A stretch of DNA of 24,041 bases from Thiotrichales bacterium HSG1 (lineage in GTDB: Bacteria; Pseudomonadota; Gammaproteobacteria; Beggiatoales; Beggiatoaceae), in NCBI GenBank assembly GCA_030378125.1, contig JAUCGN010000002.1, positions 3,954 to 27,994 on the forward strand, given 5' to 3'. Position numbers and translations under genes: made by a program. Under the pieces are notes generated by a model. That model ran no database searches. It was not told the origin of the DNA and saw only the letters and a list, made by a program, of their open reading frames with translations. Shown here piece after piece: positions 1 through 7,945 of the stretch. Each line of letters starts with the position of its first letter. Positions within the stretch are counted from its first letter, which is position 1.

Positions 1-2415
1 AACCTACCCGGCCCCAACTTTCAAATAACTCCAGATTTAGGTCAACAACACGGTGGCAATCTCTTTCACAGCTTCCAAGAATTCAATTTAACCAGTTCAG
101 AATCAGCAACTTTTTCTGGGCCAAATAATGTGCAGAATATCCTTAGTCGGGTAACTGGCGGCAATCCTTCCAATATTGACGGGTTAATCCGTTCAACAAT
201 TCCCAATGCTGATATGTATTTTCTTAATCCGTATGGAATCATGTTTGGACCTAATGCTAGATTAGATGTACAAGGAAGCTTTCATGCCAGCACCGCAGAT
301 TATGTGCGTTTGGGAGAAAATGGGCGGTTTGATGTTAGTAATCCTAACGATAGTTTGTTGACTGTTGCGCCGATTGAAGCGTTTGGTTTTTTGACTGATT
401 CAGCAGCTTCAATCCAAGTTACTGATAGTCAATTAGATGTTTTACCTACCAAAACCTTGTCGTTAGTGGGTGGCGATTTAACCCTTAAACATACCCGATT
501 AACTGCTTCAAATGGTCGTATCAATCTTGCCAGTGTTCAAAGTCATGGCCAAATCAACAGTCAAAATTTTTTAACAAAGGACTTTGAAAAACAAGGTGTT
601 ATCAGTATTTCCGAACGTTCAACAATTGAAGCCAGTGGAGAAGGGGCTGGTGCTATCTTTATTCGAGGTGGACAATTTAAGTTGCATGATTCATTGATGC
701 AAACTAATAATCTTGGTGATATGGATGGTCAGGGGATTGATTTGCAATTGAGTGAATCAGTGGATATCTATTTGCAAAAAGTGATTAATGATAACCCACT
801 TGTACTTGCTAACCGCAATTTTGGTAGTGGTTCAATTGGTGGAATTCGTATTTTTGCACCTGATGTGTCTTTTACCCGAGGCTGGATTAATACGCATAGT
901 TTTGGCAGTGGAGGTTCTGGCGATATAAATATTGAAGCCGAACGTATCGCCGTTAAACAAGGCAGCACAGTATCTAGTTCGACTTTTGGTAGTGGTCGAG
1001 GTGGGCAACTTAATTTGACTTCTACAGAATCCATTTCTATAACCGGTCGGCAAGATAGCACTTATAATTTTGATGGCTCTATTTGGATTGACTTTCCAAG
1101 TGCAGTTGCCAGCGGCAGTTTTAATACTGGGGATAGTGGAAATCTGATTATAACAACTTCACATCTAGAACTAAAAGGAGGAATTATTCCTACCACTGTT
1201 CTTTTAGCTCGATCCTCTGGCGATATCATAGTTAATGCAGATAATATGGAATTAACTGGTGGCGCATTTATCTCAACATCTGTTGAATTCGGAAAACCAG
1301 TACTCAATTTTTCGGATGCTGGTGCCGAAAAGAAGTATAAAACAGGGAATATTATTTTGAATGTGACTGGTACTTTATTAGTAAGTGGTACACGCCAGAC
1401 ACCTTATATTACTCCTGCTGGCCAGATACTTGAAAATCATCAGAGTAATATTGGTGCCAGTACCTTTGGTATTATTCCATCCGGAAATATTTCAATTCAT
1501 GCTGGTAAAATAATTGTTGCAAATAGAGGACTTATTATATCAAGCACAGGAGAAAAAGGAGCAGCAGGTGAAATAGATATCGTCGCAGACCATGTATTAA
1601 TATCAAATGGGGCTTCCATTGCAACAAGCAGTGGAAGCTATACAGGAAATGCCAGAGGGGAAAGTTATTATGGTGATACGTTTGCTGTAAGTACTGGTCA
1701 AGGCGGTAATATTAAAATCCAAGCTGATACAATTACATTAACAGATGCCGGTGAAATCGCTAGTCACAGTGCTGTTGCCGGTGATGCAGGTAATCTCTCA
1801 ATTTCGGCAAAACAAATCACGTTGACTGGTGGTAGCTTAATCAGAACTTCAGCAGAAAATGCCGTTGGTGGCAATATCAATATTAACACTTCTAATTTGC
1901 TTAATTTACAACAAAGTAACATTTCCGCCAGTGTTATTAATGGTAAAGGTGATGGTGGTAATATAATCATTGAAAACCCAACTTTCGTAGCAATGAACCA
2001 AGGCAAAATAATTGCTCAAGCCGATGAAGGACGTGGTGGTAATATTCGCATTGTCGCAGAACAGTTTATCACTTCTCCAAATAGTATTGTCAGTGCTTCT
2101 TCAAAATTAGGCATTGATGGAGAAGTGCAAATTGAGTCTGTTGACATAGATATGGAAGGATTTTTGGTTGTATTATCAGATAAAGTTGTAGATGTCAGTA
2201 ATCAAATGAAAACTCCCTGTGGTCAACGGATAGCTAAGAATATGAGTAGCTTTGTGGTTATACCAAGCGAAGGAGCTTATAATTCACCAGATGATTTGTT
2301 ACCGGGTGGGCCTTTATTGTCAGAAAACCTACCAATGAAAACAGCTATTTCTGTTAAAAATCTACCTGAGAAAATAGCTTCTCTAACCGGTTGTAAACGA
2401 GGAAAACCAAGATGA
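1..2415 (+). CDS. Filamentous haemagglutinin-like TpsA exoprotein, 5' end outside window
   Basis: Probably a secreted two-partner-secretion (TPS) adhesin. The frame is open from base 1, so the true start and signal peptide lie upstream; the GTG at 130 is internal. The first ~120 residues are the haemagglutination-activity (TPS) domain, with the conserved NPYGI motif and the following FGPNARLDVQGSFHAST block. The middle is made of degenerate beta-helix repeats (pattern G-N/D-I-x-I-x-A...I-x-L). The C-terminal tail differs from the paralogs downstream: it diverges after the shared GEVQIES block and has its own SSFVVIPSEG segment, but keeps two cysteines 57 residues apart. These are the only cysteines visible. 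The stop overlaps the next gene's ATG, which suggests co-expression. No TpsB transporter gene is in the window. Family call is firm; adhesion as the role is inferred. Confidence 0.9.
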   Translation, partial: NLPGPNFQITPDLGQQHGGNLFHSFQEFNLTSSESATFSGPNNVQNILSRVTGGNPSNIDGLIRSTIPNADMYFLNPYGIMFGPNARLDVQGSFHASTADYVRLGENGRFDVSNPNDSLLTVAPIEAFGFLTDSAASIQVTDSQLDVLPTKTLSLVGGDLTLKHTRLTASNGRINLASVQSHGQINSQNFLTKDFEKQGVISISERSTIEASGEGAGAIFIRGGQFKLHDSLMQTNNLGDMDGQGIDLQLSESVDIYLQKVINDNPLVLANRNFGSGSIGGIRIFAPDVSFTRGWINTHSFGSGGSGDINIEAERIAVKQGSTVSSSTFGSGRGGQLNLTSTESISITGRQDSTYNFDGSIWIDFPSAVASGSFNTGDSGNLIITTSHLELKGGIIPTTVLLARSSGDIIVNADNMELTGGAFISTSVEFGKPVLNFSDAGAEKKYKTGNIILNVTGTLLVSGTRQTPYITPAGQILENHQSNIGASTFGIIPSGNISIHAGKIIVANRGLIISSTGEKGAAGEIDIVADHVLISNGASIATSSGSYTGNARGESYYGDTFAVSTGQGGNIKIQADTITLTDAGEIASHSAVAGDAGNLSISAKQITLTGGSLIRTSAENAVGGNININTSNLLNLQQSNISASVINGKGDGGNIIIENPTFVAMNQGKIIAQADEGRGGNIRIVAEQFITSPNSIVSASSKLGIDGEVQIESVDIDMEGFLVVLSDKVVDVSNQMKTPCGQRIAKNMSSFVVIPSEGAYNSPDDLLPGGPLLSENLPMKTAISVKNLPEKIASLTGCKRGKPR

Positions 2416-4619
2416 AATACCAAACAATCCCATTATTATTAACAATAACCCTATCCACCAACGCCGAAGTAATCACTGATGGAACACTCGGCCAAAACAT
2501 CAATCTACCCGGCCCTGATTTTCAAATAACCCCAGATTTAGGCCAACAACATGGTGGCAACCTCTTCCACAGCTTTCACGATTTCAACTTAAACAGTTCA
2601 GAATCAGCAACATTTTCTGTGCCAAATAATGTGCAGAATATTCTCAGTCGGGTGACTGGCGGCAATCCTTCCAATATTGACGGATTAATCCGTTCGACAA
2701 TTCACAATGCTGATATATATTTCCTAAATCCATACGGAATTATGTTTGGGCCAAATGCTCGATTAGATGTACAAGGAAGCTTTCATGCCAGCACTGCTGA
2801 TTATTTGCGGTTGGGAGAAAATGGGCGGTTTGATGCTCGTTATCCGAACGATAGTTTGTTGACAGTTGCTCCAGTTGAAGCGTTTGGCTTTTTTAGTAAT
2901 ACGCCAGCTCCTATAACTCTTCAAGATAGTAGTTTATCTGTTTGGGAAAATGAGACTTTATCACTAATTGGTGGTGATTTAACTATGAGTGGCGAACTAC
3001 TGTCTATCTCCGGCGAGGTACCAGTTTTTAGTCGAGAATTTACCAGCCAACTTGATGCCCCAAATGGACGAATTAATTTGGCCAGTATCGCATCTAAAGG
3101 TGAAGTTATTCCTACAGAGTCAGGATTAAATATTAATGCTGAAACTGGAGATTTCATTGTTGACCGCAGTAAATTAACAACTTCCGGTTTAGGTGGCGGC
3201 GACATTTTTATCAGGGCCAAGCAATTTGAACTAATTAACAGTGATATTACCGGCGATACCCAAGCCGAACAACCGGGAGGAATGGTAAATATTTGGGCCG
3301 ATAACATAATTTTAAATGGAGCCGAAAATTATTCCTATATATCCTCCAGCTCATTTGGAAGTGGACATGGAGGAGCAGTAAATTTGTTCGCCAAAAATTT
3401 GAATTTAAGTAATGGAGCAGTTATTTTTACTGCTGGGGTCGGAACTGGTAATGCTGGTTCAATTTATGTTAAAGCATCTGAAACTATGTTCTTTTCAGGT
3501 AAGTATATGTATGAAATTTATATACCCAGTGTATTCTCCACAGCTACTTTTGGTATTGGTCAAGGGGGAGAAGTAGAAATAGAAGCACGAAATCTCATTC
3601 TAACTGATGGAGTTCAAGTTGCGTCTGGTGCTTTTGGCTCTGGAAAAAGTGGTAATGTCAACGTTAAAATCACCGATAGTTTAACTATCTCTGGAAAAGA
3701 TAATCTTGGTGCAATGAGTGGCTTGTATGCTACTACCCAATCTAATTATAATGCTGGTAATACTGGTAATGCGGGAGATATTAGAATAGAAGCAGGGAAA
3801 ATAAATATTTTAGATGGAGGACAAATTAATACTTCTACAGCAGGATTAGGAAATGCCGGTGTTATAAGAATTAGTACAAATGAACTAACGGCTGTTGGTA
3901 AAAATTGGGTTGATTATTCGGAAAAGTATAGGTACAGTGGGGTTTCAAGTAGCTCGTTAATTACAGATGAAGTTAGTGGTCAAGCTGGTGATATAATTAT
4001 TAATGCTGACATAATCAATCTAATTGATGAAGGCAAAATTGCCACTTCGGCAGCAAATTCAGGTGGTGGCAATATTGAGATAAACAACACGAATTATACT
4101 TTATTACAACAGGGTGGTCAAATAACTACTAGTGTACAGGGTGGCATTGGTGATGGTGGCAATATCAGTATTGAAAAGCCAACTTTTGTGGTATTGAACC
4201 AAGGTAAAATTAAGGCCCAAGCCGATGCTGGACATGGTGGAAATATTCGTATTGTAACTGATCAATTTATTACTTCTCCAAACAGTTTAATCAGTGCTTC
4301 CTCAAATTTAGGTTTAGATGGGGAAGTACAAGTTGAGTCTCTGGATGTAGATTTAACCGGAGCCTTAAAAACTTTCGGTATAAACTTTCTCAATGCTGCC
4401 GCTCATATGAAACGATCTTGCACTATTGAAGATATATTGAATAAAAGTACCTTCTATGTTTTTCCTGTAAATGGTAGTCAACCTTTTCCAGCCGATTTTA
4501 TCGCTAATGAATTGGTTCTTATCGAAGAAGAAGAGGTTAACCTAAAAACTGAAATTAAAGAAGCAAAATCGGTGAATTGGACTGGCTGTCGGCCAGATTT
4601 AACTTTGAACAAGATTTAA
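2412..4619 (+). CDS. Filamentous haemagglutinin-like TpsA exoprotein
   Basis: A complete 735-residue paralog of the preceding gene, starting at the ATG that overlaps its stop (ATGA). It has a short signal peptide (residues 1 to ~18, ending STNA), a TPS/haemagglutination-activity domain at ~20-150 with NPYGI at 106-110, then beta-helix repeats to about 640. The tail contains ITSPNSLISASS and then the segment from MKRSCTIED to WTGCRP. The only two cysteines are in this tail, 55 residues apart. The last codons (LNKI and stop) lie inside a palindromic repeat. Family knowledge says such proteins cross the outer membrane through a TpsB pore; no such gene is adjacent. No clear ribosome-binding site is needed if translation is coupled to the upstream gene. 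Confidence 0.93.
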   Translation: MKYQTIPLLLTITLSTNAEVITDGTLGQNINLPGPDFQITPDLGQQHGGNLFHSFHDFNLNSSESATFSVPNNVQNILSRVTGGNPSNIDGLIRSTIHNADIYFLNPYGIMFGPNARLDVQGSFHASTADYLRLGENGRFDARYPNDSLLTVAPVEAFGFFSNTPAPITLQDSSLSVWENETLSLIGGDLTMSGELLSISGEVPVFSREFTSQLDAPNGRINLASIASKGEVIPTESGLNINAETGDFIVDRSKLTTSGLGGGDIFIRAKQFELINSDITGDTQAEQPGGMVNIWADNIILNGAENYSYISSSSFGSGHGGAVNLFAKNLNLSNGAVIFTAGVGTGNAGSIYVKASETMFFSGKYMYEIYIPSVFSTATFGIGQGGEVEIEARNLILTDGVQVASGAFGSGKSGNVNVKITDSLTISGKDNLGAMSGLYATTQSNYNAGNTGNAGDIRIEAGKINILDGGQINTSTAGLGNAGVIRISTNELTAVGKNWVDYSEKYRYSGVSSSSLITDEVSGQAGDIIINADIINLIDEGKIATSAANSGGGNIEINNTNYTLLQQGGQITTSVQGGIGDGGNISIEKPTFVVLNQGKIKAQADAGHGGNIRIVTDQFITSPNSLISASSNLGLDGEVQVESLDVDLTGALKTFGINFLNAAAHMKRSCTIEDILNKSTFYVFPVNGSQPFPADFIANELVLIEEEEVNLKTEIKEAKSVNWTGCRPDLTLNKI

Positions 4620-4705
4620 CGGATTAAAGGATAGACAGGATTTTAAAGCAATTGAATTTGTATTTAATCATGTTTTATCTTTATAATCCGTGTAATCATG
4701 TTCAA
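4605..4705. repeat. 101-bp palindromic intergenic repeat, copy 1
   Basis: The left arm begins TTGAACAAGATTTAACGGAT and the right arm ends ATCCGTGTAATCATGTTCAA, so the ends are near-reverse complements and could fold into a long imperfect hairpin. Near-identical 101-bp copies lie at 12068-12168 and 14528-14628, and diverged relatives at 7601-7705 and 11181-11280. The left arm contains the stop codon of the upstream haemagglutinin gene. It also sits where that gene converges with the antirepressor gene, so it may act as a bidirectional terminator (inference). Confidence 0.85.
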
Positions 4706-4709
4706 CAAC

Positions 4710-5717
4710 CTATTGAATTGCCATAACCTTCTGATTAGCAGTATTCACCAAACTCAACAGTTCCGCATTAGAATACTCCATTCCAGCAGCTAAATTTTTA
4801 CTCAAAGCAGATAAATAACTCTGTAAGTCTTCTAAACTGCTTGGATTAGCTGGACAAGCTAAATTATTCAATCGGAAGCCATGCCAACAAGCCACACCAT
4901 TAGGTGGACATTTACTTTTATTATAACCCTGTTTTCTCAGTTGCATACCAACCCATTGAATAGTCCGAGCCTCACATTTATTCTGTAAACACCAACCTTG
5001 ATAGACCAGATAAATGTCTCTAGCTCTTTCCTTGTTAGTTGAATCGGGAATAAAACAATCAGCAATGAAATTTTCAAAAGTCTTCTGCTCAACTTTACCT
5101 TTTAATTGTTGCTTGGGTAGAGAATACTGGCCGGTTTTGCGGATGCTGGGAAGGACTTCACTAGTTACCCATTTACGAAATTTTTTAGCCTGTGGTTTAT
5201 TGCTTCTGATAACCAGAACATAAAAACCAGATTCGTTAACACAGAGCATACGTTGAGTTCCACCAAGGGTACAAACTTTTCTTGTACCCTTTTCATCATC
5301 ATCTAAAATTCTACAAGCCATCGAAACATCAGAATGTTGTAATACATTACAAACATCTTTAGCCACAAACCAAAGAATTCCTTTTTCATCAACCATAGTT
5401 CTTAGTTGATTGGATTCAAATTCAAAACTAAGTGCTTTACTTGGTTCTTCAGTTTGAAATTCCTGCTTTTTAGCTTCTTTAACAGCGGTTTGGAATTTTA
5501 CTTTAAACCATTCACCTTCTTGTCTATGTTTAGCAAAATGTTTATGCAGATAACGTTCAATTTTTTGGGCATTTAAACAAAGTGGTGATAAATATTGTTT
5601 TACAACTGCTGTGCCAGTGGCTTTGGCTATTTCAGCAATCCGTCTTTTGGGACATTTACTACGGCCTATTTTGATTAGACCATTTTTGGATTCTACGATA
5701 TATAAATGAGATAACAT
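4710..5717 (-). CDS. Phage-type antirepressor: T5orf172/GIY-YIG-like domain plus Bro-N domain
   Basis: This 335-residue protein has three parts. Residues ~4-75 match the T5orf172/MUG113 branch of the GIY-YIG superfamily (LYIVES, GLIKIGRS, then EGEWF). Residues ~97-196 are a BRO-N domain, a DNA-binding fold of viral and phage antirepressors (WFVAKDVCNVLQHSD, then RKWVTSEVLPSIRKTGQY). Residues ~213-285 (FENFIADCFIP, then CWHGFRLN) resemble the small helical domain found at the C-terminus of phage and plasmid primases. Proteins of this build usually come from prophages or large viruses and regulate lysogeny. No other phage gene is seen, so this may be a stray gene carried with the accessory block. 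It points opposite to its neighbours and ends just beyond the repeat at 4605-4705. Confidence 0.85.
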   Translation of the reverse strand: MLSHLYIVESKNGLIKIGRSKCPKRRIAEIAKATGTAVVKQYLSPLCLNAQKIERYLHKHFAKHRQEGEWFKVKFQTAVKEAKKQEFQTEEPSKALSFEFESNQLRTMVDEKGILWFVAKDVCNVLQHSDVSMACRILDDDEKGTRKVCTLGGTQRMLCVNESGFYVLVIRSNKPQAKKFRKWVTSEVLPSIRKTGQYSLPKQQLKGKVEQKTFENFIADCFIPDSTNKERARDIYLVYQGWCLQNKCEARTIQWVGMQLRKQGYNKSKCPPNGVACWHGFRLNNLACPANPSSLEDLQSYLSALSKNLAAGMEYSNAELLSLVNTANQKVMAIQ

Positions 5718-5729
5718 AATTTTGCCTCA

Positions 5730-5758
5730 ATTTAGGAAGCAAGTCACCATGCTATAAT
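5730..5758 (+). promoter_or_regulatory. Possible sigma70-type promoter in a divergent intergenic region
   Basis: A perfect TATAAT lies at 5753-5758, with only a weak -35 candidate (TTTAGG at 5730-5735, 17-base spacing). It would drive rightward transcription toward the caspase gene through the hairpins at 5773-5787 and 5799-5828. In an AT-rich genome a chance TATAAT is common, so this is tentative. Confidence 0.25.
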
Positions 5759-5798
5759 TACTGCACGGCAAGACTAGCGGTTCTAGTTAATTGTCTAG

Positions 5799-5828
5799 GC
5801 TTGGGGTTGTCGATAACTACCCTCAAGC
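5799..5828 (+). other. Hairpin in the leader upstream of the caspase gene
   Basis: GCTTG-GGG pairs with CCC-T-CAAGC around a short loop, preceded by a small stem ACTAG-CGGTT-CTAGT at 5773-5787. The two stems lie downstream of the TATAAT at 5753, so they would be at the 5' end of a rightward transcript. No T-run follows, so it is not a typical intrinsic terminator. I do not recognise it as a known RNA family. Confidence 0.35.
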
Positions 5829-5935
5829 TACTTGTATCTATTTAATCAGAAAATTAGGTTATTTGCAAATATTTGAACAATTTTGTAGTTATTGAGTATG
5901 ATCCAGATATGAATGAAATTTACGATGATTTTTAA

Positions 5936-5983
5936 GAGTCCAAATTTTAATTTGTAAGTTGCCAAAATAAATATCTTGGATTC
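5936..5983. repeat. Short palindromic element, leader copy
   Basis: This ~48-bp element starts GAGTCCAAATTTTAATTTG and ends CTTGGATTC; its ends are inverted repeats with one mismatch. It lies just before the ribosome-binding site of the caspase gene. A second copy with perfect 9-bp ends is in frame inside that gene at 6732-6780. Confidence 0.7.
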
Positions 5984-6001
5984 TGGTTTAGGAGAAATAT
6001 T

Positions 6002-7567
6002 ATGTGGCGTTTTTTGGTGATTTTGATTGTTAGTATGCCTGTTTATGCGGATAGGTTGGCGTTGGTTATTGGGAATGGGGATTATTTGCATGAGTCATCG
6101 TTGAATTCTCCGGTGAATGATGCTAAGGATATGGCGAAGGTGTTGAGAGGGCTGGGTTTTACGGTTATTGATGAGTATAATTTGCGACTACGGAATTTTG
6201 ACAGTGCGGTACAGGAGTTTGAGGATAAACTTAAAAATTATGATGTAGGTTTGTTTTATTATTCTGGGCATGGTTTGCAGGCAGAGGGTGATAATTATCT
6301 TGTGCCGGTTGATGCACGAATTCAGAGTTCTGTTGATATTAGGTATGTGTCTGTTAATGCTAATCGGATTTTGGAAAAGATGGAGTATGCGAATAAGCAT
6401 GTTAATTTGTTGATTTTGGATGCTTGTCGGGATAATCCGTTTAAGGGTATTACGAAGGGTTCTAATAGGGGGTTGGCGGAAATGAGTCCGAGGGGTTCGT
6501 TAATTGCGTTTGCAACTGCTCCAAAAACAACGGCTTTAGATGGTTTGCCGAGTGAGAGGAATAGTGTTTATACTAAGCATTTGTTGAAGCAATTGCGAAC
6601 TCAACCTCATTTGAGTGTTTCGGATTTGTTGACACAAGTTGCTGGTGGGGTGGCGAAAGAAACTAATCAGAAACAATGGCCTTGGAAGTCGGATTCTTTG
6701 ACAAGTACGTTTTATTTTCAAGAGGAATCTAGGAGTCCAAATTTTAATTTGGCAAATTCTCAAGATAAATCTTGGACTCCCGGTGAGGTATTTCAAGATC
6801 GTTTGAAGGATGGTAGTTTAGGGCCGGAGATGGTGATTATTCCTAATGGGAGGTTTCAGATGGGAAGTAATGATTATAAAAGTGAACAGCCAGTACATTG
6901 GGTGAATATTGATTATCAGTTTGCGATGGGAAAATATGAGGTGACTGTTGGAGAGTTTCGGAAGTTTGTTAATTCTACTGGATATGAGACAGAAGCTGAA
7001 AAACAAGGAGAATGTCATTCTATGCATGGTGAAAGTTCAGAAAGAAATTGGCATACACCTAAATTTCCACAAAAAGACAATCAACCAGTAGTTTGCATTA
7101 GTTGGAATGATGCTAATGCTTATACCAAATGGTTAAGTCAACAAACTGGTAAAGAATATCGTTTACCTTCGGAAGCAGAATGGGAATATGCGGCTCGGGC
7201 TGGGACTGAAACTAAATATTGGTGGGGAAATGATATTGGGAAAAATAAGGCCAATTGTGATGGTTGTGGTAGTCAATGGGATAATAAACAAACTGCTCCA
7301 GTTGGTTCCTTCATAGCTAATCAATTTGGTTTATATGATACAGTTGGTAACGTTTGGGAATGGTGTGCTGACGGTTATCAAAATAATTATAATAATGCTC
7401 CAAATGATGGTAGAGTTTGGAAAAATAACAATAAATACAAAATGTTGCGTGGAGGTTCGTGGAGCTACCCTACTAACTATGTTCGTGCTACTTTACGTTT
7501 TAGATACTATGACTATGTCACCCCTACTGGGTTTCGTGTTGTGGGTGTAATTGTGCAGACTTTTTAA
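6002..7567 (+). CDS. Secreted caspase-like protease (peptidase C14) fused to FGE-sulfatase (SUMF1-like) domain
   Basis: This 521-residue protein has a signal peptide at 1-16 (ending PVYA). A caspase fold at ~17-240 carries the catalytic dyad: His90 in YYSGHG and Cys142 in LILDACRDNPF. After a short linker, an FGE-sulfatase/C-type-lectin-like domain runs from ~275 to 517, with MVIIPNGRFQMGS, the GNVWEWCADGY block and the RGGSW...GFRVV end. The start is supported by AGGAGA at 5991-5996. Orthocaspases with such sensor-like domains are common in cyanobacteria and large sulfur bacteria; the substrate is unknown. Three things are odd. The linker is encoded by a palindromic repeat. Third codon positions change from G/T-rich in the caspase part to A/T-rich in the FGE part. 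Residues ~488-509 have the codon pattern of a retroelement-diversified region. Confidence 0.92.
   Translation: MWRFLVILIVSMPVYADRLALVIGNGDYLHESSLNSPVNDAKDMAKVLRGLGFTVIDEYNLRLRNFDSAVQEFEDKLKNYDVGLFYYSGHGLQAEGDNYLVPVDARIQSSVDIRYVSVNANRILEKMEYANKHVNLLILDACRDNPFKGITKGSNRGLAEMSPRGSLIAFATAPKTTALDGLPSERNSVYTKHLLKQLRTQPHLSVSDLLTQVAGGVAKETNQKQWPWKSDSLTSTFYFQEESRSPNFNLANSQDKSWTPGEVFQDRLKDGSLGPEMVIIPNGRFQMGSNDYKSEQPVHWVNIDYQFAMGKYEVTVGEFRKFVNSTGYETEAEKQGECHSMHGESSERNWHTPKFPQKDNQPVVCISWNDANAYTKWLSQQTGKEYRLPSEAEWEYAARAGTETKYWWGNDIGKNKANCDGCGSQWDNKQTAPVGSFIANQFGLYDTVGNVWEWCADGYQNNYNNAPNDGRVWKNNNKYKMLRGGSWSYPTNYVRATLRFRYYDYVTPTGFRVVGVIVQTF
6732..6780. repeat. Short palindromic element, in-frame coding copy
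   Basis: The element is bounded by GGAGTCCAA and TTGGACTCC, a perfect 9-bp inverted repeat, with an inner palindrome CCAAATTTTAATTTGG. It encodes about 16 residues of the linker between the caspase and FGE-sulfatase domains. It matches the leader copy at 5936-5983. Confidence 0.75.
7463..7531 (+). other. Candidate retroelement-diversified variable region at the 3' end of the FGE domain
   Basis: Between RGGSW and GFRVV (residues 488-509) most codons read NN(C/T): AGC TAC .. ACT AAC TAT .. ACT .. TTT .. TAC TAT GAC TAT GTC ACC .. ACT. Many positions that are Asn in the common form of this motif are Tyr, Thr, Ser, Phe or Asp here. This is what adenine mutagenesis of AAC/AAT codons would produce. 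No reverse transcriptase, Avd gene or template repeat is in the window, so this remains a candidate. Confidence 0.4.
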
Positions 7568-7600
7568 CTTTTTAGGTTTTTTTATACTGCTTTTATGTTT

Positions 7601-7705
7601 TTGAACAGGATTATGCAGGATTTAAGGATAAAACATGATTACTACCCAAAACCTTTGTTCCAGATTTAATCCTGTTAATCTTTTAATCCGTGTAATCTTG
7701 TTCAA
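7601..7705. repeat. Palindromic intergenic repeat, diverged copy
   Basis: The element runs from TTGAACAGGATTATGCAGGA to AATCCGTGTAATCTTGTTCAA, with arms that are imperfect reverse complements. It belongs to the same family as 4605-4705 but is clearly diverged in the middle. It follows the caspase-FGE gene by 33 bases. Confidence 0.75.
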
Positions 7706-7710
7706 ATTGT

Positions 7711-7750
7711 CTGAATCAGGATTTGCAGGATTTAAGGATTTTCAGGATTA
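7711..7750. repeat. Half-copy of the AATCCTG-type repeat
   Basis: CTGAATCAGGATTTGCAGGA followed by TTTAAGGATTTTCAGGATT is the reverse-complement form of the right arm of the copy at 11181-11280 (which ends TCCTGATTCAG). It abuts the copy at 7601-7705, so the two together form a small cluster. Confidence 0.6.
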
Positions 7751-7764
7751 AAAACCAACAAGAT

Positions 7765-7838
7765 AGTACAACGAATTGGCGAAATAAACTAATACTGCAA
7801 CTGCTTTAAATTCGATTATTTCGTTAATTCGCTGTACT
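7765..7838. repeat. Inverted repeat, 23-bp arms
   Basis: The left arm at 7765-7787 (AGTACAACGAATTGGCGAAA...) and the right arm at 7816-7838 are reverse complements at 20 of 23 positions, around a 28-base loop. It is a different sequence from the AATCC-type repeats. It could be a small non-autonomous element or a cruciform/terminator; no coding capacity is seen. Confidence 0.65.
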
Positions 7839-7882
7839 CAGTACGATTTTAAACTCCTGAAACCAGTCAGGTAGTCAGGTAG

Positions 7883-7909
7883 GGTCGGTGCAATGAAATG
7901 AAACCGACC
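7883..7909. repeat. Short palindrome GGTCGGT...ACCGACC, copy 1
   Basis: A perfect 7-bp stem GGTCGGT/ACCGACC around GCAATGAAATGAA, about 35 bases before the DUF29 gene. A near-copy lies at 8913-8935, before the VapBC-like pair. The pair brackets the DUF29-antitoxin-YafQ unit. Confidence 0.55.
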
Positions 7910-7945
7910 AAAATATAAGAAATTTATGAAAATTTTGAGGTAAAT

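Noticed and set aside
2921..3307. Minus-strand 128-codon open frame inside the second haemagglutinin gene
   Set aside because: It is antisense to a well-supported coding region, has no recognisable domain, and similar antisense frames occur in the paralogs because of shared codon use.
7326..7550. Second open frame across the FGE 3' end
   Set aside because: It is an out-of-frame shadow of the FGE domain; the RGGSW...GFRVV frame is clearly the real one.
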